Positions 18,254-25,526 of a stretch of 64,000 bases of DNA are shown here, in pieces. The DNA lies in NCBI GenBank assembly GCA_045639125.1, contig JAZUCL010000022.1:1-64000 (forward strand), in the 5' to 3' direction. The notes under the pieces are model-generated. The model searched no databases and was not told the DNA's origin. It saw only the letters and a list, made by a program, of their open reading frames with translations. The DNA comes from JAZUCL01 sp045639125. GTDB lineage: Bacteria; Bacillota; Clostridia; Oscillospirales; QAMX01. The first letter of the stretch is position 1; every line of letters begins with the position of its first letter. The position numbers and the translations under genes are program-made.

Positions 18254-19080
18254 TGTTCAAAGTCCTTTACAATAAACACGCCGTTTATATTTGTCAAATC
18301 TACCGCCGGCTTTACTACTGCGTAAGCGGTAATTCCGTTTTCTTCTATACAAATTTCTTCTACAGTTCCAATATACAGTTGATTTGGAAACATTCCGCCA
18401 CTTCCTGACGTATGAACATAGTCTCCTACCTTGACAGATGTTTCTCTGTCAAGATACGAAAGTTTTAGTCTTCCATCACGCATAAGGGAAAACTCACCCT
18501 CACATATACCCATTTCACCTTTTGCCGACACAATGGCACTTACACTCATTTTAGTGTCTATAACAGATGCCATACGACACCACGTTGAGCCAACCTCGGT
18601 AACTACTCCCACAAGTCCCTCATTTGTAATTACTGCGTTACCCTCTTTAACGCCGTCACGCTCACCTTTATCAAGAGTATAGGAGTTGCCCCAGTTGCCA
18701 AACTCCTGTCCTGCCGTCTGTGCTGTGACAAGGTCTAATTTTACGTGTTTTTTGCTGATTTTAATTATTTCACGAAGTATCTCGTTTTCCCTCTCCAACG
18801 CACCGACTGAACGAATAAGAGTCTCATTTTCTGAAATCCTGCGGCGAAGTTTCTCATTTTCTTCCTTTAATTTATCATACCCATTTATATATCCTTTAAT
18901 CTCGTCTATCTTTGTAGCACACATATTAAACACCCGAGTAACAGGTACAACGGATAGTCCGACATAATCATTTATCGGCGACATATAACCACCCAAAAAA
19001 AGCCCTAAGAAACCAAAGCCACCCAAAATAAGGGTGGCTATAAGAAATACGATTATAAATCTGCTAAAAAATTTCTTCAA
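18250..19080 (-). CDS. mreC: Rod shape-determining protein MreC
   Basis: 276 residues: an N-terminal membrane anchor (about 8-30), a coiled coil (about 60-105, KLKEENEKLRRRISENE), and the extracytoplasmic double beta-barrel with GNSYTLDKGERDGVKEGNAV and MRDGRLKLSYLDR. It scaffolds PBP2 and RodA activation. The start is TTG, decided by GAGAGG 8 nt upstream. mreB is not in the window. Confidence 0.95.
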   Translation of the reverse strand: MKKFFSRFIIVFLIATLILGGFGFLGLFLGGYMSPINDYVGLSVVPVTRVFNMCATKIDEIKGYINGYDKLKEENEKLRRRISENETLIRSVGALERENEILREIIKISKKHVKLDLVTAQTAGQEFGNWGNSYTLDKGERDGVKEGNAVITNEGLVGVVTEVGSTWCRMASVIDTKMSVSAIVSAKGEMGICEGEFSLMRDGRLKLSYLDRETSVKVGDYVHTSGSGGMFPNQLYIGTVEEICIEENGITAYAVVKPAVDLTNINGVFIVKDFEQ

Positions 19081-19103
19081 TCAAAAAACCTCTCGACTGT
19101 GGT

Positions 19104-19673
19104 TTATTCCTCACTAAGTAAATGAACTCCTACTGCTTCAAGCATTTTCCCAAGACGGAAAAGAGGGAGTCCCATGACGTTATAGAAGTCACCCTCTATA
19201 CGTTCCACAAATAACGAACCTAACTCTTGAACTCCGTAGGCACCTGCCTTGTCCATGGGCTCGCCACTATTTATATATTGTTCAATCTCCCACGGTTCAA
19301 TTTCTCGGAATTTTACTCGTGTAGTTTCGTACTCAACATACTCAACTCCGTCTTTGATAATTGCAACACCTGTTATTACCTCATGCCACATACCCGACAG
19401 CATATTGAGCATAGCGAAAGCCTCTGATTCGTCTGATGGCTTTCCAAGTTTGTTTTGGTCAAACAAAACTATTGTATCTGCCGCTATAATCACATCGTCT
19501 GTGTCTACCTTTGATGCCACTTCACGTGCTTTGCCTAATGCAACATCACACGCCGCTTGACTTGGAGGAATGTCCGGTGAAGTCGTTTCGTCGATATCCG
19601 CTTCAATTATTTTGAATTTAGTAATTCCGATTTTCCCCAAAAGTTCTTTTCTTCGTGGGGATTTTGATGCCAA
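19104..19673 (-). CDS. maf: Maf-family nucleoside triphosphate pyrophosphatase
   Basis: About 189 residues. Maf proteins hydrolyse dTTP, UTP or modified pyrimidine nucleotides and have been linked to division arrest. Seen: ASKSPRRKELL (the SxSPRR substrate loop) at the N-terminus, ADTIVLFDQNKLGKP, and PMDKAGAYGVQELGSLFVERIEGDFYNVMGLP. The listed end is the nearest conventional start (TTG 19673), but this cuts off the first beta strand normally written as xxILASxSPRR. The strand is encoded just upstream (IIDSII) behind a good Shine-Dalgarno with no ATG, GTG or TTG in frame, so initiation at ATT 19694, ATC 19691 or ATA 19688 is likely. Confidence 0.92.
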   Translation of the reverse strand: MASKSPRRKELLGKIGITKFKIIEADIDETTSPDIPPSQAACDVALGKAREVASKVDTDDVIIAADTIVLFDQNKLGKPSDESEAFAMLNMLSGMWHEVITGVAIIKDGVEYVEYETTRVKFREIEPWEIEQYINSGEPMDKAGAYGVQELGSLFVERIEGDFYNVMGLPLFRLGKMLEAVGVHLLSEE

Positions 19674-19698
19674 TATGATACTGTCTATGATAATTCAT

Positions 19699-19703
19699 CT
19701 CCC
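19699..19703 (-). promoter_or_regulatory. Ribosome-binding site of maf that implies a non-NTG start
   Basis: GGGAG, extendable to GGAGATGA, lies 4, 7 and 10 nt before in-frame ATT, ATC and ATA. The first in-frame NTG (TTG 19673) is 25 nt away. The ATG overlapping the site (19698) is out of frame and opens only a short frame. Confidence 0.55.
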
Positions 19704-19716
19704 GTTTATAAGTTAT

Positions 19717-20157
19717 TTATACGTTTCCTGTTGAGCCGTGTCCGCCTGTACCACGTTGCGTTTCAGACAGACTTTCAACGGCTTTCCACACGCACGTTTC
19801 GCACTTGCTTATCATAAGTTGTGCAATACGCTCCATAGGTGTAATCGTATATGGCACGTCACTTAAATTTATAAGACCAACCATCAACTCACCTCGGTAG
19901 TCTGCATCAATAACGCCGACTCCATTTGCAAGGGCAATGCCGTGCTTACACGACAATCCGCTTCGTGCATATATAAGTGCCACATAGTCCCTTGAGGGAA
20001 GTTCAATGGCAATTGATGTTGGTATAAGTGTCGGCACACCAGGCTTTAGCGTTATAGGCTCGTTAATTGCTGCCGCAAGGTCCATAGCCGCCGCACCTTC
20101 CGTCTTATATGACGGTAGTGGCACGTCACTAAGACGTTTTATTTTTATCTCTATCAT
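19717..20157 (-). CDS. dut: dUTP diphosphatase
   Basis: 146 residues, trimeric dUTPase that removes dUTP and provides dUMP for ThyX. Motifs in order: AAAMDLAAAI (1), YARSGLS (2), GVIDADYRGELMV (3, with catalytic Asp), ERIAQLMI (4) and the C-terminal RGTGGHGSTG (5). Its 3' end is 43 bp before the maf frame, and its start overlaps the upstream U32 gene by 4 nt. Confidence 0.97.
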   Translation of the reverse strand: MIEIKIKRLSDVPLPSYKTEGAAAMDLAAAINEPITLKPGVPTLIPTSIAIELPSRDYVALIYARSGLSCKHGIALANGVGVIDADYRGELMVGLINLSDVPYTITPMERIAQLMISKCETCVWKAVESLSETQRGTGGHGSTGNV

Positions 20158-22253
20158 TCTACACCTCGATAATATAGTCCTCTTGTAAACTCCGTATTGG
20201 GCAGTCCCTCTCCATTTAGGTACGCCTTTACTGTATCAGCACACGCAGACGCACTTTCCGTTGTAAACATGAGTCTAAATGCCCACAGACCGATATTTTC
20301 ATAATCCTCCGCCTTATCTGCAAGCCACAATTTTTGTGCGTTAAGCAGTTGATTTCTGTGGGGATATTCCCTGACAATCGGGAAACGCTGTCCTGTTCTG
20401 TCGGTTAATACTTGCGGTTTGTCACAAACACAATCTCCATTCGTTGCCTTTATAACGCAGTTTTCAAATACCATCAAAGGCAAGTGGCCGTACACTATTG
20501 CCTCTGTAGGAACTCGTTTTATAATATCACGAATTTGAGAAAACCGCAGTTCAAAACTGACAGTAGTGCTTAGCAATCCAAAATCTTCAAGTTGAGTCAG
20601 CGTTTCTGAATTAAACACGTTAAGTCCAAAATCACCACGCACCTTATACCCGCAATTTTGAGCAAGGATAATATGTCCAAGGTTTTGGCAAAGTGCTTCT
20701 TTCACTCCTAAAATACGGAGTTTTGTAAGCATATCCGCCACATCTTTTTCCTGAGTATGTGTAATGATACGAGGAAGTGATACAGCAACTTTTTGTGATG
20801 ATGAAATTATTTTTTCCACCTTTTCAATATGCCCTATCGCCTCAGTCAGCGGTATATACAGCACTTCTGGTTTTGCCGACAGGAGTTTTTCACTTATCTG
20901 CTCCATTGACATTACGCTTACAGTACACTTTGGCACTTGGGTGATATTTTTTACACCTTTTGTAAAGGTTGCCGTACACGTCTGCCGTTTCGGTACACTC
21001 TCACGTTTCCTCGTTAGTTCCTCAAGGCACTCTCTACGCATATTATTGACAACTGAAAGAGGTATTAAAAGTCCATCGCCGAGAGAAATATTCATTTTTT
21101 CTACTGCAAATGACGTATTTCCAACACGATTTAGATTTTTCTCCACATCTTCAGGTATAGTTGCACGTTTTTCTGCTATTTGCGGTTGTTGTGTTTCTAC
21201 TGTAACAACATTACCATCGCCGTCACAGCACGATAAAGTCATTTTATTTCCAAACGTTGCCGTAAACTCCATTGTAATTGGAACTTTGCGGCGGTCATCT
21301 TTTTCGTAAGTGCGTCTTACTTCGTCATACAGACGTTTTGCGTCATGATCAGGAATTTCGTCACGAGCACCAAACATATTTGCACCGATTTTCCCTGTAA
21401 AATATCCGTCTGTAAAACCATCTCGTGAAAACATCAACTCCAAGTCGGCAATTTCTTTCTTACTTGGTGGCAGTTTACTATCTATTGCACGTCGGTAAAT
21501 TCCTGTTACAAGTGCCACGTATTCGGGACGTTTCATTCGTCCCTCCAATTTAATTGACTTGACTCCCGCCTTTTCAAGACGTGTCAATTTATCTGCAAGA
21601 CACAAATCCTTTAGGCTTAAAATCGGCTGTTGCTTACTCTCTGCCATAGAGTATTTCATACGGCACGGCTGGGCACACAAACCTCGATTACCGCTACGCT
21701 GTCCGATAAGGCTCGACATATAGCATTGTCCTGAATAGCACATACAAAGTGCTCCGTGGGCAAAGACCTCTATTTCAATGGGTGAGTCTTTACAAATAGC
21801 ACTTATTGCACTCTCGCTCAATTCCCTTGCAAGAACAACACGAGAAAAGCCGAGTTTTTGGGCGGCAAGAACGCCGTCTAAATTGTGGATACTCATTTGT
21901 GTACTTGCGTGCATGGAAAGTTCGGGGGCAACTTGACGCACAAGTTTTGCTACTCCCAAATCCTGTACTATTACCGCATCTACTCCTATGTCAGACAGAG
22001 TTTTAATATAATCCTCCGCCGTTCTCAGTTCACGGTCTGTCAGTAAGATGTTTAGTGTAACGTGTACTTTCACTCCGTATCTGTGGCAGTAGCGTATTGT
22101 ATCTTCAAGTTCCGATACAGAGAAGTTTTTCGCATTTCGTCTTGCGTTAAACATCGTTGAGCCGAGATACACCGCATCTGCTCCCGATTGTACAGCCGCC
22201 AAAACTGCCTGTGGTGAGCCTGCAGGACTTAAAAGTTCTATTGAGTCAATCAT
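20154..22253 (-). CDS. Large peptidase U32 family protein with DUF3656, RlhA-like
   Basis: 699 residues. Despite the name, studied U32 proteins (RlhA, TrhP) hydroxylate RNA bases using prephenate; the two-domain layout with a C-terminal DUF3656 and this length match RlhA, which acts on 23S rRNA. Seen: LLSPAGSPQAVLAAVQSGADAVYLG at the N-terminus and the family cysteine signature EVFAHGALCMCYSGQC near residue 160 followed by CAQPCR, which binds Fe-S or metal. The start overlaps the zapA stop (ATGA) with no strong ribosome-binding site, implying translational coupling. The RNA target is inferred, not shown. Confidence 0.82.
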   Translation of the reverse strand: MIDSIELLSPAGSPQAVLAAVQSGADAVYLGSTMFNARRNAKNFSVSELEDTIRYCHRYGVKVHVTLNILLTDRELRTAEDYIKTLSDIGVDAVIVQDLGVAKLVRQVAPELSMHASTQMSIHNLDGVLAAQKLGFSRVVLARELSESAISAICKDSPIEIEVFAHGALCMCYSGQCYMSSLIGQRSGNRGLCAQPCRMKYSMAESKQQPILSLKDLCLADKLTRLEKAGVKSIKLEGRMKRPEYVALVTGIYRRAIDSKLPPSKKEIADLELMFSRDGFTDGYFTGKIGANMFGARDEIPDHDAKRLYDEVRRTYEKDDRRKVPITMEFTATFGNKMTLSCCDGDGNVVTVETQQPQIAEKRATIPEDVEKNLNRVGNTSFAVEKMNISLGDGLLIPLSVVNNMRRECLEELTRKRESVPKRQTCTATFTKGVKNITQVPKCTVSVMSMEQISEKLLSAKPEVLYIPLTEAIGHIEKVEKIISSSQKVAVSLPRIITHTQEKDVADMLTKLRILGVKEALCQNLGHIILAQNCGYKVRGDFGLNVFNSETLTQLEDFGLLSTTVSFELRFSQIRDIIKRVPTEAIVYGHLPLMVFENCVIKATNGDCVCDKPQVLTDRTGQRFPIVREYPHRNQLLNAQKLWLADKAEDYENIGLWAFRLMFTTESASACADTVKAYLNGEGLPNTEFTRGLYYRGVE

Positions 22254-22630
22254 TTTGTCAGACGTGCGATTTCACGACGTGCATCGTTTAACTCTGTACG
22301 AAGACGTGTGATGTCGTCAATATATCCTTTTAACTGTAGGCGTAGGTTTTCTACATTCTCTTTACTCTTAAACAGTTCGTCTGCCAAATTACATGATGCA
22401 AGCACAATCGCATCTGCTAACGGAATACGTGAATTTTCTCTGATTGCAGATACCTTTTCGTCTACATAAGAGGCTACACGGCGAATGTACTCATCACTCT
22501 CCGTTGCCATAATTACAAACTCCTCGCCTGCAATACGCACTTTCACTTTATTCTTTGGAAGTTTCGTTCCGTCTGAATTCATTACTCTTGACAGATAACT
22601 TGCAATGCTGTCCTTTGTTTCGTTATTCAT
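22250..22630 (-). CDS. zapA: Cell division protein ZapA
   Basis: 126 residues. ZapA bundles FtsZ at the division site. Seen: the N-terminal globular part (NKVKVRIAGEEFVIMATESDEYIRRVASYVDEKV), then a long C-terminal coiled coil (about 75-125). The length is slightly above the usual 85-110 residues. AAAGGA lies 7 nt before the ATG. Confidence 0.88.
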   Translation of the reverse strand: MNNETKDSIASYLSRVMNSDGTKLPKNKVKVRIAGEEFVIMATESDEYIRRVASYVDEKVSAIRENSRIPLADAIVLASCNLADELFKSKENVENLRLQLKGYIDDITRLRTELNDARREIARLTK

Positions 22631-22782
22631 AGTAATATCCTTTCCGCACTAACTGTATTGTCAGTGCCGTGTCCATTTACAAAATATCTTCTTTTATTAT
22701 TCTAACGAAATTTGACAAAAAACACAAGTAGAAAAATGAATTTACCCTATATTTTCCTGTAAAAATAAGATTTTATACGAAA

Positions 22783-22812
22783 AGGCATCTCCCAAATGTT
22801 TGGAAGATGCCT
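22783..22812 (-). terminator. Terminator of rny
   Basis: A 14-bp stem with one mismatch (AGGCATCTCCCAAA / TTTGGAAGATGCCT) 23 bp past the rny stop. U run is weak. Confidence 0.65.
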
Positions 22813-22834
22813 GTATGTTTCGTTTTATAAATGA

Positions 22835-24376
22835 TTACTTTGCAAAATCAATCGCTCTTGTTTCACGAAGTACGTTGACTTTAATTTGTCCCGGATACTC
22901 CATTTCATCTTCAATTTTCTTTACGATATCACGAGCAAGTAAAATCATGCTTTCATCAGATACTTCCTCAGGCTTGACCATGATACGAATTTCACGACCT
23001 GCCTGAATAGCAAAAGACTTTTCAACGCCAGGGAAACTGTTGGAGATTTCCTCAAGTTTCTCAAGACGCTTGATGTACGCTTCAAGATTTTCACGTCTTG
23101 CACCGGGACGTGCCGCAGAGATAGCGTCTGCCGCCTGAACAAGACAAGCAATAACTGTTTGAGCCTCTACATCGCCATGATGTGCCTCAATAGCGTGAAT
23201 GACTTCAAAACCTTCTTTATATTTGCGGGCAAGGTCAACACCGATTGCAACGTGTGAACCTTCAATTTCATGGTCGATAGACTTACCAATATCGTGTAAA
23301 AGACCTGCACGACGTGCAATAACAGGGTCGATACCGATTTCAGATGCCATGATACCTGCAAGGTATGCAACTTCGATAGAGTGACGAAGTACGTTTTGAC
23401 CGTAACTTGTTCTGTAACGCATCTTGCCGAGAAGTCTGACAAGTTCAGGGTGTACGCCATGTACGGACACTTCAAATACGGCACGTTCACCCTCTTGCTT
23501 AATTGTTGCCTCAACTTCCTTACGGGACTTTTCAACCATTTCCTCAATACGAGCAGGGTGAATACGTCCGTCAGAGATAAGTTTTTCAAGAGTAAGACGA
23601 GCGATTTCACGGCGAACGGGGTCGAAACTTGACAATGTAATTGCCTCAGGCGTATCGTCAATAATCAAGTCAACACCGGTCATTGTTTCAAGGGTACGAA
23701 TATTTCTACCCTCACGACCGATAATTCTACCTTTCATCTCATCGTTTGGCAGCGGTACAACGCTGACAGTTGCTTCTGATACGTGATCTGCCGCAACTTT
23801 CTGAATAGCAAGAGAGATAAGATTTCTTCCCTTTGCCTCGGCAGTATCTTTCAATTCTTGCTCAATTTCTTTTAGTTTAATAGCAGCATCGTGACGTGCT
23901 TCCGCTTCAATAGTATCAATAAGATACTGTTTAGCCTCTTCAACTGACAGACCGGAGATACGCTCCAATACGCCAAGTTGGCTCTGCTTTATCGTGCGGA
24001 CTTCTTCGTTAAGTACATCTGCTTCTTTGAGTTTTGCTGCAAGAAGTTCTTCCTTCTTCTCTATTTGGTCGTGCTTTTTATCCAAATTTTCTTCTTTTTG
24101 CTGTAATCTACGTTCCTGCTTTGTAATTTCTAAACGACGTTCTTTAATTTCTCTTTCTAACTCGTTTCTGTTTTTGTGCATTTCCTCTCGTGCTTCTACG
24201 AGAGCCTCACGTTTCTTGGATTCAGCCTGCTTTGCCGCATCGGACAAAATACGTTTTGCTTCCTCCTCTGCTCCGCCGATTTTCTTCTCGGCTTTACCTT
24301 TTCTATAAAGATAGCCTAATAAAAACGCAAGCAAGGCAACAACTACCAATGCTGCGGTGACTATAATTATACTCAT
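22835..24376 (-). CDS. rny: Ribonuclease Y
   Basis: At least 513 residues, the membrane-bound endoribonuclease that starts bulk mRNA decay in Firmicutes. Seen: an N-terminal membrane helix (IIIVTAALVVVALLAFLL), a long charged coiled coil (about 30-200), a KH domain with MKGRIIGREGRNIRTLE, and an HD domain with LLHDIGKSIDHEIEGSH. The listed start is ATG 24376, the nearest conventional one, but it is 30 nt from the only strong Shine-Dalgarno. That site (24413-24407) is 6 nt from an in-frame ATT at 24400, which would give 521 residues, the family length. In-frame ATGs at 24436 and 24466 have no ribosome-binding site. Confidence 0.95.
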   Translation of the reverse strand: MSIIIVTAALVVVALLAFLLGYLYRKGKAEKKIGGAEEEAKRILSDAAKQAESKKREALVEAREEMHKNRNELEREIKERRLEITKQERRLQQKEENLDKKHDQIEKKEELLAAKLKEADVLNEEVRTIKQSQLGVLERISGLSVEEAKQYLIDTIEAEARHDAAIKLKEIEQELKDTAEAKGRNLISLAIQKVAADHVSEATVSVVPLPNDEMKGRIIGREGRNIRTLETMTGVDLIIDDTPEAITLSSFDPVRREIARLTLEKLISDGRIHPARIEEMVEKSRKEVEATIKQEGERAVFEVSVHGVHPELVRLLGKMRYRTSYGQNVLRHSIEVAYLAGIMASEIGIDPVIARRAGLLHDIGKSIDHEIEGSHVAIGVDLARKYKEGFEVIHAIEAHHGDVEAQTVIACLVQAADAISAARPGARRENLEAYIKRLEKLEEISNSFPGVEKSFAIQAGREIRIMVKPEEVSDESMILLARDIVKKIEDEMEYPGQIKVNVLRETRAIDFAK

Positions 24377-24406
24377 GGTGTCTTGAAATAACGCTATAAT
24401 GGTAGA

Positions 24407-24413
24407 CTCCTCC
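24407..24413 (-). promoter_or_regulatory. Strong ribosome-binding site of rny in front of an ATT codon
   Basis: AAAGGAGGAG on the minus strand, the best Shine-Dalgarno in this region, followed after 6 nt by ATT (24400-24398), in frame with RNase Y. No NTG codon falls within its normal range. Confidence 0.6.
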
Positions 24414-24741
24414 TTTATAAAATTTTGTAGGTTCATACCGCCGTGCCGTACATAACAGGCACGCAAATCAAATATTCAAATTATATGGTCAATATTCAAA
24501 AAACGTGTTTTTATATAAGGCATCGAAACGATATAGTGTATTTTGCGAAGTTTTTGGATAATGGTACGCTTTAATTTAAGAAGAAAAAATTGTATAGAAG
24601 TATTTCCTCCGTCCGACTTTTACGGTAGGATTTTTTTCATTTTTAATTATCTGCCTACCCTCTACCCCAATGAAAGTTATGGCAGTTGTAAACAAGAAAA
24701 TAAATTTACGCTGTCTGACGGGGACAATTCTACTACTCTAT
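24414..24741 (-). other. Long 5' leader of rny, no supported gene
   Basis: Between the rny ribosome-binding site and the candidate promoter at 24742-24770 there are about 330 nt with no convincing gene. Seen: a small hairpin with CGTGCC/GGCACG arms (24442-24447 and 24458-24463). The leader is AT-rich and I recognise no riboswitch in it. The 91-codon plus-strand frame here lacks a ribosome-binding site and any family signature. Confidence 0.45.
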
Positions 24742-24770
24742 ATTTTATAATGACTGACAACCAATGTCAA
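24742..24770 (-). promoter_or_regulatory. Candidate sigma-A promoter of rny
   Basis: On the minus strand a perfect TTGACA (24770-24765), 17 nt, TAAAAT (24747-24742). It would give rny an untranslated leader of about 335 nt. Confidence 0.55.
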
Positions 24771-24823
24771 GTGAAAATATCTCGCAAACAGGAAAAATTT
24801 ACTATATTTTGCTTATAAACTAA

Positions 24824-24860
24824 AAAACGGCACGAAGAAATTTTTTCTTCCTACCGTTTT
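24824..24860 (-). terminator. Terminator of the radical SAM gene pair
   Basis: Two stacked stems (AAAACGG/CCGTTTT outside, GAAGAAA/TTTCTTC inside, 3-nt internal loop) 16 nt after the stop of the DUF2344 gene, with U residues following on the minus strand. Confidence 0.75.
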
Positions 24861-24875
24861 ACAGAGTGTAGTTTT

Positions 24876-25526
24876 TTATAAAAATACTTTCATTTCTGCG
24901 TTTAGGCACTCGTCACGACAATAGGTTGCATACTCTATTGACGAGTCAGAAAGGTACGTTTCAAGTACCTTTACAAGATACGTTGGGTTTATAGTCTTGA
25001 CGTTGCCGGCGGAAAGCGTTGTTTTGATTAAGACTCCATACTCAGTATCCTCTGCCGTAAATGAGTGGAGATAGTCTATAAAGTTTACTTTCGTTTCTCC
25101 GCTTTTTGATTTTTTCATAATAAGAAGTTCTTCTGAACTTAAAAGTTTTGTAACGTCATCTGCTTTAATGTTTGTGCCGTGTACGCATATAGTGTAGTTT
25201 GCCCACACTATGTCTTTTGCCTGTGTGGTTCGTTCGTATACTTTCTTAGCAAAAAGGCCCATTGGCAGTGCGTTGTTGAGTTTTTCCAAGAAATCATCAC
25301 AGATTGTATCTGAATCCACATCAAAGTCTAAAAGTTCCATTTTGCCGTCAAATGCTGTGGGAAGCGGCATGGCGACACTCAGATATGGGTGGGGATTGAA
25401 CCCTTTTGTATAATATATCGGGATACCGGCTCGAATAAAACTACGGCGAAATACGTTCATTAAATCAAGGTGAGAGGTGTATTTTGCACTGCCTGTCTTT
25501 TCAAATATAATTCTAAGTTTAAGCAT
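24876..25526 (-). CDS. TIGR03936 family protein (DUF2344), radical SAM-linked
   Basis: 216 residues. The family is nearly always encoded next to, or fused with, the TIGR03960 radical SAM protein and its function is unknown. Seen: the N-terminal LRIIFEKTGSAKYTSHLDLMNVFRR, KGFNPHPYLSVAMPLP near residue 45, and a C-terminal IKTTLSAGNVKTINP segment. The start has GGGAGG 8 nt upstream and overlaps the end of the radical SAM gene by 8 nt. The RNase G, rplU and rpmA genes that often follow this pair in Clostridia are absent; the operon ends here. Confidence 0.9.
   Translation of the reverse strand: MLKLRIIFEKTGSAKYTSHLDLMNVFRRSFIRAGIPIYYTKGFNPHPYLSVAMPLPTAFDGKMELLDFDVDSDTICDDFLEKLNNALPMGLFAKKVYERTTQAKDIVWANYTICVHGTNIKADDVTKLLSSEELLIMKKSKSGETKVNFIDYLHSFTAEDTEYGVLIKTTLSAGNVKTINPTYLVKVLETYLSDSSIEYATYCRDECLNAEMKVFL

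Noticed and set aside
24543..24818. 91-codon plus-strand frame in the rny leader region
   Set aside because: No ribosome-binding site, no recognisable motif; lies over the candidate rny promoter and leader.
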